Source: Oxytricha trifallax
Taxonomy: Eukaryota > Ciliophora > Spirotrichea > Sporadotrichida > Oxytrichidae
Length of the DNA stretch: 64,000 nucleotides
NCBI GenBank assembly: GCA_000711775.1
Contig: ARYC01001375.1
Location: 44,092 to 108,091 of the forward strand
Reading direction: 5' to 3'
Shown: positions 47,376-58,812 of the stretch, one piece after another
Layout: every line of letters starts with the position of its first letter
How positions within the stretch are numbered: the first letter of the stretch is position 1
The notes under the pieces: generated by a model
What the model saw: only the letters and a program-made list of their open reading frames with translations
Told to the model about the DNA's origin: nothing
Databases searched by the model: none
Made by a program: the position numbers and the translations under genes

Positions 47376-50300
47376 TCAGAAAGCACTCTTCTTCATTCCA
47401 CCACTCTTGGTGATATCTTGCTTTCTTGAAATCATGGCTTGTCTCATTTAAAGACCGACCTAAGAAACATTTTTTTGCTAATAATTTCGAACTCTAAGCG
47501 AATTTCCACTTAAAAAAGAGAAAAGATTTTTTTATCAATAAATAGATTTTATTCATTATAGTAACAATGTGTCTAATGATAAAAATAACAGATTTTATAG
47601 AATTTTCATTTATGAAAATGAGATATTATTTTATGCCATTAATTTGGAAATACACATGTGTCTATAAGAAAGAATACTTATAAATAATTTTAAAAGAGAA
47701 ATGAAATTTCTTTAGAATTTCATGAATAATAGATTTTATGCTTCTTATATTCTTATAAGAAATTTAAAGTAAAATCTAAAATTAATTGATGATTTATGGG
47801 TAAATTAGTAAGTGATTTGATAGTCTTTAAAAGGTTGAGCAATTAATTTTAGAGGAAAAAAATTTACTATTAACAATATCTTATTTTTTCTTTTTTCAAC
47901 TTAATTAATTTATAACTATGAATGCAAATAACTTTAATATAAGTTTGAAATAACTTATTTTTAATATTTTTGGCAATTATAGGATAATCTTGAATATAAT
48001 AATTTTAAATTGTAAGAATATATTACATATGCAAATTTGATATTAAAAAAGACTTTAGAATTTGAAATTATATTTAATCAAGGATTTTTGAATATGATAG
48101 AAATCAATTTACAAATATCATTCTAAATAATAGAAATTAACATTTCATATACCATTACTAAAAAAATTGAAAATAAATCTTTTAATTTAAATAATTGAGA
48201 AACTTTTATTTAGGTATAAATTCTGCTGACATCACTTGCTCCGACGTATTACTGGGAATTGATTTCAACGTTCTGAATGACTCTCTCCCAAGGATTAGTT
48301 GTTTCTTTCAGGCGCTTCAATTCACTATGATAGTAATAACCCCAAAACCCCTAAATGAAATGCTTTATGATTTGTATTGTAAGATATAATTGTGCCTTTA
48401 TTGGATTGATATAGAAAATAAGCTAGAGAGTTAAATAAAAAATATAGCTAGTGAAATTTTATCTTTTTTTTATGATAAGAAGTAAATAGATTTATTGGCT
48501 AAGCTTAGGCATGTATAAATTAATCTAGATTATGTTGAATCAACCATAAATCATATAGGAATATAGAAGCTCTAATGCGTTTTTCATCAGATAGGTATCA
48601 ATATCTATTATGATAATTGATAGTATCTTTCAAGAAAATAAAAATCTCTTTAAAACATATTAACGATATCTTCTTATTTTTAGAGTTTATAGTAATGGGA
48701 AAATTTTCAAAAAAAAACTTTAAATTTTTTAATTTTATCGCATGATGTGTTTTTGTTATTTAAATAAAAAAAGATATTTTGTAGAAGAATGTCATAAAAT
48801 AAATGCGAATGATTTACTGAAAAGATCATTTGCCGTAATAATTTATAATTTATTTTTGATTAAATTCAAGAATGCTATTAATAAAGTCATAATATTCGTA
48901 AACAAAAATGAAGCAGTATTTGCTTTCAAGTCATTATTCATTAAGTCCTGTTATAAAAAATGTTGTATATCAAGTCTATGACAAAAAAATGATTTGTGCT
49001 ATTGCAATTCAAGTTGGAAATTTATCTGGTATTAATGAAGGTTTATTATTAGATGGTTATTTAATTCATTTTTGCTTTATAAGAGTGCAGTAGTAATAGA
49101 GTCTCTGTATTATAAAGTCAAATGCAAAAACTAAATCATCCGACCGACTATTTGTAGAATAGCCTCTCTGTTCACAAGACTCAGGAATCTAGGAAAGCAA
49201 TTTGAAAATTTAATATTAACCACTGTCCCTAATAACTCGAAATTTAATGGAAAAATTATTCTACTTGAGTTTAATCAAGAATTACTGAAGAAATTTCTAC
49301 TAAATGGCAGAAATGTCTAAACAATTGAACATATTCGAGCAGTTTTAATAGTGTGAGCATAGATAAAACAGCAGTTGTACAAATGAAGGAAGAATGGATG
49401 TATATAAATTAATTTTCTTTTAATGCTTTATATATACCGAGGAATATATCTTTCAATTGATTAAAATGAATGATATTTTCATGTTAAAATTCGCTCTTAG
49501 AGGATTCGGTTTACTATCTTTTACAAGATCTTTACTTAGTCAACTTTTCTTATTTATTATTTTAGGATCAATTTTTCTATATTGAGTAAATTACTTATAA
49601 TGAATATTATCCTATGTATAAATATACCATATGCCGGGTTTCACTATGGAGTTATAAAGTTAAAGCTTATTAGAGCGGTAAGGATGCTTCTTAAAGTCAT
49701 GCAGCAAGGTTTCTTTCGTAAGAATGCCTTACCTTTTTGAACTCAAAATAAATTTCTTTTTTCTTCTTAAATTATTTCATTGTAATAACACTTCTAAAGT
49801 ACTAAGAACTTCAAAAGATAAGAATTCTTTCAGTAAGTTTATTGGGGTGTTGTTTGCTGTTATTAGGGATACAGCCGAAATTTTAACTTTTCTTGCATCC
49901 CATTTTTATTGTTAATTAATGATAGATATATCTTAGTAATGTGGTAGTTATATCAACTAAATCTGTCAGTTAATAAAACTTTTTTACTCATCACTGAGTA
50001 TATAATTTAATAATGATATGTTTTTACCATATAGAGTTGGGAAAAATAATCTAATCTAGAGTATTTGTTTAGAATAGAATTATTTTACAAAGAAATTTAA
50101 TGAATATATAGACATTATCTTTGCTTCTAAATTTTGAATATCATTTCTTGAGTTTCAACTCTTTTCAGGGCAACTCTCATATATTCCAAATTTATTGTTT
50201 CTTCTATAATTAAATTATATTTTAATTTATAAATCTCTCGATTTTATTCTTTATAATTTACTATTAAATATAAGCATCTCTGTATTTGATTAAACTGCAA

Positions 50301-53300
50301 TATTCGTGAATTAGTTTGAGGAGGATGAAACAATCATATGAGATTTAGCTAAATTTATCAATTTAGCTCAATAATATAGAAACTAATTTGTTTTAATCTA
50401 ATTAGAACATGAACTAAATTCGTTTTATTTTACTATATCATTTTAAAATAGTAAAAAGAAATTAATAAGTACAATTTGATTCAGAATTAATATTAAATAA
50501 GTACCAACCAAAGTATCCACTTGACTAGCACCAACATAAATTTTATTAAGTTTGAAAATAAAAAGCTAAAGCTATAAAATTAAGTTAAAATATTATGTCT
50601 AACATCAACAAACCACAATATTGTTTCAGTGTTAACTCCAATAAAGTGTACTATAACTAGCGTGAAATATTTAGATGAATTAATTTGTTTAGACATGAAA
50701 AATAAATAAAAACGTAGAAAAATATCTTCTTTTTTATGGTTAATCAAATCTAAATTTCGGATCTTTTAAAAAGCCAGTTTTATATGTAATTACAGAGAAG
50801 CAGAACTAATATATTTTTTAATTTGAAGTAGAGTCTATTGATATTTAGAATTAAAAAGATGCTGAGATATGAGATGGGAGTATATATATATAAAGATATA
50901 AAATTTTGACGAAGACAAAGAACTGCTAGATATTGAAAATAATAATCTTTTTTTAAAATTTCTTAACTAAATCTAGTTAAAAGAAGAAATATGAAAATAT
51001 ATACTCTTGCAAAGCCAAGATCTGTTTCAATAATGAGAAGTTAATGGCAAATATTAAGCACATATGAATAATTTTCTCCAATCACCCGTAACTGAAGGAA
51101 ATGAACTTGAAGAGTTTACATATTTAATATTTAAAACATAACTTTTAAAGTGGTTTTAATTTCTTTAATTATCGATCATAAATTTTTCAATTTTAAAAAT
51201 TATTTATATCCAGAAATTAACGTAATAAATTGATGATAATCATAATTAAACTAATAATGGAAATTAAATTAATTAATGAATAGGACATCTCTAATTACAT
51301 GAGCTCTGTGATAATAAATTATAAGGAAGTACAATATTTTTAACTACTATTTTCAACTAATATCAGTATTTTGACACTTAACAGACTTTAGAATTTAAAT
51401 TTTCCATTTATTTTTATTGATTCTAATTTTTAAGATGTAGAGTGTGCAATATTCAAATTTATATAAAAATATATTAATAAATGAAAAAAATTATTGACTC
51501 ATCTTAATTATCTATAAATAAAACGAAAACACATCTTTGTCAAACAACAATCGACTTAGAAAATATATATATAAATTAAAAATTAAAATGAGTGTATTAA
51601 ACTATGAGTTATTTATACTGTCATAGCATTTAAGAAATCCTCACATTTATACATTTTAATTTCTAATACATTTAAATTGATTTACATAATTAAAAATAAT
51701 GCCAGTTTTTGTAAATTAAATTTCTATAAATTCCTAATGTTTCGTATTTTATCAATAATAAGGAAAATAAAACTTGAATAAGGAAATGCTAGATTTTAGA
51801 AATTGAAATTTGAATTCTTATAAAAATTAATATTATTGCTTCATACATAGTGTAGAAATGGAGATTTAAGTGACAGAATCAGTTAACTTGTTGAATTAAT
51901 CAGCAACAGATTCATTCTTAAGTTGTTCCAAAGAGAAAACCATATTTGTTCATGCTATGAATTTGGTAAATTTCTGAACTTGTATCGAGAAACACTTGCA
52001 TGTTAGTGTACTTCACAAGATAAAATACATATAACTATATGAATTTGCACATTGCAATCCTTTCTGCTATAAAGTTAAGAATTAGCGTATTTCAACGACT
52101 TTACTAAAGAATATATGGTCTAAGTTTTAAATTTTAAGGTTTTTCTTATTTGAGATGCTAATTTTAGGTTTTTTTAATCGCACTCAGGATAAGAAATTTG
52201 ATAAGACTTGAAAGATTATCTTTTATCATAAACCTAGATTACTCGAATAATATACTATAAGGCAAAATTAAGGATATTAAAGAGATGTAAATACTTGGGT
52301 TTATTCAATGATATTTGAAGCAAGAAAATGTTATAGTAGATCAATGTTTTTTAGAATTAGTCTTTATTGATTTAAATAAATCTAATATATAAGATTGTAA
52401 TTAAGCTATAGCTCTTATGTTTTGTATTTTCTTCTGAATGAGAAAATAGTAGAATTGGTTCAGTTGAATAAGATGTTTTGGCAACTTCTGCTATTAAATA
52501 TGAGTGGATATGTAAAACATGAATTGCTTTACAATAAAAATTAATAAATTTAGCTAAGAATCATATGAAGTATAAAGGGATGCGAGAATAATAAAATTAG
52601 ACTATATATGACAATCTTGTGCCCCGAAAAATCTTCGCTAATATTTAGATGAAATTCTTAAGTCACATTGGAAAGTGTATATAGATTGAATTTAAACAAA
52701 TAAAATTCTTTAAATATGCATATAATACACAAAGACTGCGTCATATTCTAATATCCTAATAAGAGCCTTTTATAATTACAATCTGAAAATTGAATATAAT
52801 GATAAATTTTGGGTTATTTAGTCCTCCTCCATTTATTTGTTAGTTTTTATTCTTTAAGCGATTTGCTGAGTTCTCTCTTATTGCCACTTTTATAATGTAT
52901 CTCTGCCTTGCTGTTTTTTTTATTGCTTATCCCTTGACTCGTCTTCCTGCTTAAGATAGAGCTGGCACATCTAATCTTACTTGTGGAGTTCTGCTTGTAT
53001 AACTCGCTCACGCTTTTCGTCATAAAGATCTTCTCCGTCCTCCATTTAGAAGTTCATTTGCATTTATGGTTATTGGTACATACCTGGTTAGGAGAATTCT
53101 TGGGAACGAGATTAGAATTATAAAGATAAGCAATTCATTAAATTAATGAATCAATTTATAACTTCCCATCAGATTATTGTTCTAAAATGCATCTTGTTAC
53201 CAGTTCATTTGAGAGCCATTATTAACAAACTCTTATAACTTTTATGCAGGTGGTTGCTATGAGGTACTTCCAAACAAATCATTTAAGAAACCACAAATCT

Positions 53301-55088
53301 ATTTATTATTCTAATATATCAAAGATTTGCAGAGGTATCAATGAGCAAAAAGAGTTTTGGTAAAAAGAACTGAAGTTACTTTATGAAATTAATTTTTATT
53401 TTCATCATATATTTGTGACAACTTTCTAATTTGTAAAAGCTATTTCTTTGATAGCTATACTTTTTTGTGATTAATCCTTACTGATTTACTTTTATATATC
53501 AAAATACCAATTAAATTTTCAATTTATAGATATTTTAAGACAAAATACATATCAAGAGCAGTTAACTGTTAGAATAATAATTAATTAAGTTTAACTAAAC
53601 ATTCAATATAAAAATAGTTGTAGGGTATTAATTATTAAAGCCTCCCATATCCATGCAGAGAGGTTAGTAATTATTGGCTGCATTGAAGACCCCCAAAACC
53701 CCTTAATGAGATTATATGTGTTTTGATTGATGAGGGTAATGTTTGGAATTAGGGTTTTTGTTATAAGAAGCATTAATTTCGCACTTATTTTGAAATATGA
53801 AAGTTTTATTTGATCTTTTTTTTATTTTAATTTATATATTTTTATTTTATCACACATATTATAGCATTTTTTTTTGAATTTGATAAGTTTAAGAGAAATT
53901 TTTATATGATATACTTTTTTTAAATTAATTATCACTTTTGTTAATAGTTTTTTTAAATTAGATGATTGCACATTTAAAAATATTGCATTTTTTTAAATTT
54001 TCATCATATAGTATTCTTAAATTCATTTCTAAACCATCATTTCTTTTAGCTTGCTTTCTTTATTAAACATATTCATTAAGTATAAAAGGATTGTAAACGT
54101 CAGAAAAATTTAAATTTATTACATGCATAAAATAAATTGTTATAAGTGTATTGTTATCTTCAGTCATGTAATTTTTAAGTTCTAAATTTGATATAATTGG
54201 ATATCAATCTTAAAATTTTGAATTATAATTTAATTTCTTTAAATTTTGATGCACCTATTAAATATGAATATTATGTAGAAAATTAAACCTATAAAGAGAA
54301 ATGGATAATGTATGTGAAAACCGTAACAAATTTCAGAGATGTATTTCAATTTTACCAATTAAACTCCATTAAATTTTCTAAATTCGTTTAATTTTAATTA
54401 TTAGTTTTACTTATTGGTTAAATTTAATTGTTGTCAATTTAATAGTACAAAAACATATTACGAACTGAATATTAAACTAATGAAAATTTAATGGAAAAGT
54501 TCCAATCAGGTTAATAAACATAATAGGAACCATGTTCTAAATTAAATACTTTGGTATCAAGGCATTTTTTAAAAATTGACTCTCAACGAATAATAGGAAG
54601 TAGTTTTTATAAAATTTAGATAGTTTAATAAAATAAGTAAAGCAATGAAATGTAACTATCACAGAAATTTTCATGTAGGATTTATATCTACTTAATATTT
54701 ATAAAGATGTTGATATGATAAATATAAAGGAATGAATATCTGCAAGGAAAATAATATATTGCATATTATCTAACATCAAAATGTAATTAATATTAAAAAA
54801 AATATTCGCCAACATTACCCTCATTAATCAAAGCATATATATTATTCATTAAGGGTTTTTAGGGTTTTTATTAGTATTTGAATTGCTGCCTACTGCTTAA
54901 AATAAATCAAAGTCATCGTCATTATTTTGATGGCTATTATTGGCATGAGTATTACCGTGGAATTCTGTTATTTATGGTTCAATGTCTTATTGAGGAATGG
55001 TTACAGATACACCTTGAGCTCCCTAAGCCTTCAGCCTGGCTAACTCTTCATCATCTCTCTTCATTTATTCGATTCCATGTTCCATCAT
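47376..55088 (-). CDS. Clathrin light chain-like gene, five MDSs separated by four IESs (two rich in TBE sequence)
   Basis: Clathrin light chains bind the clathrin heavy chain and regulate coat assembly in endocytosis. MDSs (minus strand) are 55088-54876, 53284-53160, 53107-52819, 48334-48220 and 48-47 kb block 47448-47376; pointers in order are AAAT, GTT, ACTA and AAT (coding strand). Joined with one pointer copy each they give 801 nt, exactly 266 codons plus TGA (47376-47378), in frame throughout. The N-terminus has an acidic DDDFDLFQAVGS followed by NDLFGSTSQQPP. The middle is a Gln-rich helix (RDTLQKWQQERTQQIAQRI). The C-terminus has TNPWERVIQNVEIN and DVSRMRQAMISRKQDI, matching the light-chain WxRV and DVSRMR signatures. 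The start is one of two ATGs (55083-55088) right after an in-frame TGA. Confidence 0.88.
47449..48222 (-). other. IES of the clathrin light chain-like gene, 774 bp, pointer AAT
   Basis: The pointer (ATT on +) is at 47446-47448 and 48220-48222. Excision produces DVSRMRQAM. The interior is AT-rich without recognisable content. Confidence 0.85.
48335..52822. other. IES of the clathrin light chain-like gene, about 4.5 kb, made of a fossil TBE, pointer TAGT
   Basis: TAGT is at 48331-48334 and 52819-52822. Excision joins NKQMEED to YHSELKRLKETTNPW in frame. Almost the whole interior is the decayed TBE described separately. Confidence 0.82.
48338..52818 (+). mobile_element. Fossil TBE (highly diverged, all genes destroyed)
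   Basis: The left end AACCCCAAAACCCC follows AAT at 48335-48337. The degraded right end (about 52735-52818) still resembles the TBE terminus (ATCCTAATAAGAGCC, TTTTGGGTT). Inside are, in order: transposase-like text (49080-49400), the '22-kDa' region on the minus strand (about 49620-50200), zinc-finger-like text (about 50690-51120) and kinase-like text (52000-52700, including a recognisable GATATTTGAAGCAAGAAAATG). Stops and indels are everywhere. The element is much older than the other copies. Confidence 0.75.
53108..53162 (-). other. IES of the clathrin light chain-like gene, 55 bp, pointer GTT
   Basis: The pointer (AAC on +) is at 53105-53107 and 53160-53162. Excision joins NNNLMGS to SQEFSQPGMYQQ in frame; an alternative TATAA pointer was tested and breaks the frame. 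Confidence 0.75.
53285..54879. other. IES of the clathrin light chain-like gene, about 1.6 kb, containing a mini-TBE, pointer AAAT
   Basis: The pointer (ATTT on +) is at 53281-53284 and 54876-54879. Excision joins FQAVGSNS to NDLFGSTSQQ in frame. Most of the interior is the 1.18-kb internally deleted TBE at 53690-54870. Confidence 0.8.
53690..54870 (+). mobile_element. Internally deleted TBE (about 1.18 kb, MITE-like)
   Basis: The left end is CCCCCAAAACCCCTTAATG and the right end TAAGGGTTTTTAGGGTTT; about 60 bp of inverted repeat includes TTGATTGATGAGGGTAATG against its complement near 54810. Between them only a decayed piece from upstream of the '22-kDa' gene is recognisable (about 54250-54540, compare 10910-11220). 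It has no coding capacity. Confidence 0.8.
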
Positions 55089-55089
55089 T

Positions 55090-55304
55090 CAAACCCCAAA
55101 ACTATTTTGCATTTTTAAATTATCATGGAAGATCATTTTAATTAATTTATTTTTATTAACAATCAATTTTTATTAATTTTTTCCGTCAATTTTCCATATT
55201 TTATTATATGATTCATTTAAGTTTTATGTTATTCACATGCTTAAATTTAAATATTAAAGAATATTTAGTAGCGTATATTGCAACTGAGGGGTTTTAGGGT
55301 TAAG
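55090..55304. mobile_element. Possible 215-bp TBE-derived miniature element
   Basis: CAAACCCCAAAACTATTTTGC at 55090 and GAGGGGTTTTAGGGTTAAG at 55286-55304 are inverted relatives of the TBE end. ATT flanks both sides (55087-55089, 55305-55307). It lies between the 3' part of the RP2-like frame and the start of the clathrin light chain-like gene. The ends are imperfect, so chance similarity is possible. Confidence 0.45.
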
Positions 55305-55966
55305 ATTCCGTGATCGCTTGATGCTGCGTAAGCATTTGCTTCATAGACTAAGTACCCCCATATCTTTAAGGATATGGAAATACAATTACAGGCTTCTGAT
55401 TAACACCTTCCACAGATTTAGTAACAATTTAAAATTATGAAGGATCTAAAAGGTTGAAGTTGCGCTTCTAACCTGATTCATCTTTGGTGAAATCAAAAAC
55501 TAATTGCCATTTGTTGTCATCTAAAATTAGAAATAAATTTACAAATAAGAAATTTACTGATATCAAATCCAACTGCTTGAACATGCTGATCCAAAAATGG
55601 ATAACCTGCGTTGTATGGGCTGAAAGTCAAATTTAGTGAGCTTTCAATAACTGGTTCATTAGCCACATATAGATTAATGGTACAGCTAAAAAAGATGTTA
55701 GATTTTATTGATAAAATATCATTCGTGATTTAATTCATGATTTATGCAGGTAAAATACAAATGATACACAGTTATAATCTGAATTCATCCTGATTTACTT
55801 ACTCTTTCAAGTCCCTGCATCTGAATTATTAGCATACTACAGATATCTTGCAGTTGGTGCAGTTACGGAAAAAGATTGATCCTTTCACTGGGCCTATTAC
55901 CATTATTGTGTTCTCGCAGTCATCAACAAAATCTATTTAAATACGCTTATTTATTTTTAATCATCA
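55213..55966 (-). CDS. RP2/TBCC (C-CAP/cofactor-C-like) domain protein, 3' part, two introns
   Basis: The family acts as GTPase-activating proteins for tubulin or ARL-type GTPases (TBCC, RP2). The minus strand reads DFVDDCENTIMVIGPVKGS, then FFRNCTNCKISVVCQQFRCRD, the conserved beta-helical C-CAP core including the QxxxRxRD-type Arg. Intron 1 (55686-55802, GTAAGT...TTTTAG) joins RDLK to DCTINLYVANEPVIESS. Intron 2 (55521-55557) joins QAVGFDI to NDNKWQLVFDFTKDE. The end reads VFPYPQRYGGTQS. The N-terminal part is not found in the window; it may be scrambled or beyond the TBE cluster. The stop is uncertain: TGA at 55213-55215 if the frame runs through the possible mini-TBE, or a TGA created by its excision. 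Confidence 0.82.
55521..55557 (-). other. 37-nt GT-AG intron in the RP2-like gene
   Basis: On the minus strand GTAAAT...TTTTAG. Removal keeps the frame between GFDI and DNKWQL. Confidence 0.8.
55686..55802 (-). other. 117-nt GT-AG intron in the RP2-like gene
   Basis: On the minus strand GTAAGT...TTTTAG. Removal yields the RP2-like RDLKDCTINLY junction. Confidence 0.8.
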
Positions 55967-56681
55967 TAATTAGATTTAATATAACTATTATTGTTTTTTG
56001 AAGTCCTTAAGTTAACTTTTTGTTGTAAAGCCTTAATTTAAAATTTCCTGCAAAGAGCTACCTACTTTTTCAATGCGCAATATAAAATTATAATATTTTA
56101 TTTTGAGAATAATTATTAGTGATAATTATCCATGATTAAAGGCTTTCTTGAGCAGAGCAGATAAATAATTTATTTTTTTTATAAGAACATAACTTCCGAT
56201 TATTCATATTGTTTAACCAATCCTAGTCTAATTAAAATAAGGAAATAAATTAGCATTTATGCTTCATTTTCATAGAAAATTTTATGGAAAATTTTTCTAT
56301 TATTCATTGAAATAAAACCCTTTTACCCTTTCAAAGTTTAATTAATTTTTATTGAAAAAATCATACATTTAACTCATACTATGTTGGTTTTTAATAGAGG
56401 TTTATAGATAAATATTAGTTAATCAAGCAGGAATATGAAAGTATGGTTTACTTCCTGGAAAAAACTCTATATTTAATATTCAAATATAGATATAAAGTAA
56501 TGATTTTAATAATAACAGTAATCCTATTATGATTAATCGTCTACAGCAAATTATCTCTGAATTAGAATTGAACTTGTGGAGATGGTAACTTATTTCTAAG
56601 ATAATATACTCTTAAATAAAATAGTATCATTTTATTTTTTTGATGATAAAGTATTGAATGCTGGGTTCATAACCTCAAACA
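55967..56681. other. AT-rich region, no gene identified
   Basis: It lies upstream of the RP2-like coding text, where its N-terminal MDS would be expected if unscrambled. No clear RP2-like N-terminal text was found on either strand. Confidence 0.4.
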
Positions 56682-56770
56682 CTAAAACCCCAGAACTCCT
56701 TAATTTAATGATTTATAATATAATTTGTAGGGTATAGTGGGGGTCTTATTGAGATTAGGAAAGAAAACGC
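56682..56770 (+). mobile_element. Degraded TBE left end
   Basis: CTAAAACCCCAGAACTCCTT followed by text close to the TBE-1 subterminal region (GGGTATAGTGGGGGTCTTATTG). The similarity stops after about 90 bp. Confidence 0.65.
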
Positions 56771-57182
56771 GATTTAATGCATGATTTTTATCAAACTAAT
56801 TAATTTTATCTATTCATCTTTTTGGTTTATCCTAAACTTAACTTTTTTATTGTTTCAAATATATATTCAATTGATAATCTTGGATAAGCTGAAGCTCTAA
56901 CTATGATCATTTAAACTATATTCTCAATCCAATTGAAGATATCTTCTTGTTTAATATTTTTAATTGCCAAACTAATTTTTTCTTGTTTAGTAAAAAATTA
57001 AAAACATAATTTCCATATCTCACTCAAAGATAATTGCTGCTACAGCTTTCCCAATAAACAGTGCCATTAGTCCAATATTATTGAAAAGTACGGTGTGCAT
57101 TCAAAACCCCAAAACCCCTTAATGAGGTTTATATGTGCTTTGATTTGTAGGGAATTTGTTAGGGGTTGGGGTTATTAATTAA

Positions 57183-58208
57183 ATGCGAGACAAAAATTAC
57201 TAGCTTTTGGGGTCTATTTATGATGAAGAGTATATAGATTTACTGTTTAAACTGCGCTATGGATGTGATATGTATAGTGAATAACTCAAACCAGTACTGA
57301 ACTATAAGTCTATTGCTCTGTTCTTAAAGCGTAGTCCCTCAACTGTTCGTTCTCACTGCTTGAAAGCTGTGTAATTAAAGCAATAATAGCTGAATTCTTA
57401 GCCTAAGAGGAAGTCTAAGTTTCTATAGAAGCATATTGACTATCTTATTAATGAAAAAACTTTGAAGTATTGGGCTCACTTCTCTCTCGACTAACGAGCT
57501 ATTATGTTTCACCGCCAGTTCCCTGAGTTGAAGATCTCTGCATAATCTGTTGCAAACATTTATAAACGAAACGGTATCTCTTACAAAGGTGTAAATCGTA
57601 TCAAGAGAGTAATTGATTTCACTCTGCCATTTTACAACAACAACTTAAATTATATTTATAATTAAATGCAGAGAGCCTAATAGAATAATATTAAGTTTAT
57701 TCATGCTGACGAGGCTGTGTTTACATTCAACACTTTCATCTAGAAATCTTGGTATAAGAAGCATAGTAATATAAAAGTATATGACTAAAAAGTCAAGGTA
57801 TAAACAATGGCAATTCTTGGAGGAATTAGAGAGGATGCTGGTTTAGAAACTTATGTTATTCATACTCGCTCTATTAAGAAAAAGCAGTAAATAAACTTCT
57901 AAGAACAACTGATTGAGAAGTACCCTGAACAAGAAATTATATTATTCGTTGATAATCTTTCTGTTCATAAGACTAAAGAAACAAGGAAGAGTTAAGAACA
58001 ACTAAGAATAACGCCAGTGTTCAACGTAACATACAGTCAATAGTTTAATGGAATTGAGTTCTAATGGGGTATATTAAAAGGTCATTACAAGAAACTGCTG
58101 CTTTATCATTTGATTGATCTACCTATCAATACAGTAGACTTATTATAAGCTCAGCGAAGTGAGTAGATATTTAATTGGTTGAAAAGTTTGCTAAAGAAGG
58201 GAGAGTGA
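57183..58208 (+). CDS. TBE transposase, open from ATG to TGA (341 aa)
   Basis: This is the only transposase in the window with an unbroken frame: ATG at 57183, TGA at 58206-58208, 342 codons. Landmarks are HADEAVFTFNTF, ILFVDNLSVHKTKE and QFNGIEFQWGIL, so Asp, Asp and Glu are all present. Next to the catalytic Glu, Tyr is replaced by Gln, and the usual YSPQ reads YSQQ. The last dozen residues differ from TBE-2 because of a late frameshift. It lacks a matching right element end, so it could act only in trans. Confidence 0.85.
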
Positions 58209-58211
58209 ATG

Positions 58212-58594
58212 TATATAAATAAGTTTTGTAGTTAAGTTAATGAATTTATAAGTAACATTTAAAATTCTTTAGAGGGAGCTGTTTTTTATTTTTTTCTTCT
58301 ACTTCTTGATTCCCTCCTCCTAAGTTTCTTCTCTTGCTGACAGCTCCTACATCTATGTTCATTTAATCTAGTGGCTGAATATTTGAATAAAGTCTCTTAC
58401 TAACTTTATACTATGTCTAAGACTTTAGCTCTCAGTGAAGCTTGCTCTATTCCTTCATCGAGTAGATGCCAGTATCAGATTTTCTAAAGAGTTAAACAAC
58501 AAATCTTATTTTAAATATAAGGGTGCATCTGCTGCTCAGATAGCCAGTCACACTTATCTTGATCTCTTGTTTATCCTTATCTTCTGAAGAGATA
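58212..58594 (-). pseudogene. TBE '22-kDa' gene, 3' remnant
   Basis: It matches the C-terminal half of the gene at 22597. The intron position is recognisable (around 58479-58504), but the donor is AT instead of GT and one base is missing after the acceptor. The 5' half is deleted. Confidence 0.75.
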
Positions 58595-58604
58595 CTAACA
58601 GTTA

Positions 58605-58812
58605 TCCAATAGCTTTACTAAAGATTCATAATTCAGTACTGGTTAGATTCAATTTTCACTGAACCTCTGCCCATATCAAAGCTAAAGCAGTAAATTTTCA
58701 CTAAATATATCTAATTTCTATTATTCATTGAAAATTGGTATAATCTTTCAAATAAAACCATTAAGACCCTAACTATACTCTACAAATAAATGAAACATTT
58801 CTTATGGCGTTT
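58605..58812 (-). mobile_element. Inverted, degraded TBE transposase-side end
   Basis: The sequence is the reverse complement of a TBE-1-type left end (transposase codons around CAGTACTGG back to a decayed subterminal AGACCCTAACTATACTCTAC). The terminal C4A4 repeat is lost (GGCGTTTTTT). It abuts the truncation point of the copy at 57102. Confidence 0.7.

Larger units (their letters stand above)
57102..58594 (+). mobile_element. Truncated TBE (TBE-2 type), left 1.5 kb only
   Basis: It begins CAAAACCCCAAAACCCC after ATT at 57099-57101. It closely follows TBE-2 through the transposase and into the '22-kDa' gene, then similarity ends abruptly at about 58594. No right end or zinc-finger/kinase gene is present. 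Confidence 0.9.

Noticed and set aside
53108-53162. TATAA pointer for the 55-bp IES
   Set aside because: Joining at TATAA puts the downstream text in the wrong frame; the GTT pointer keeps the 801-nt frame.
54876-55966. In-frame fusion of the RP2-like and clathrin light chain-like proteins
   Set aside because: Joining at the shared GGAATC or at ATT leaves the two frames offset by one base, so a fusion would need an extra indel.
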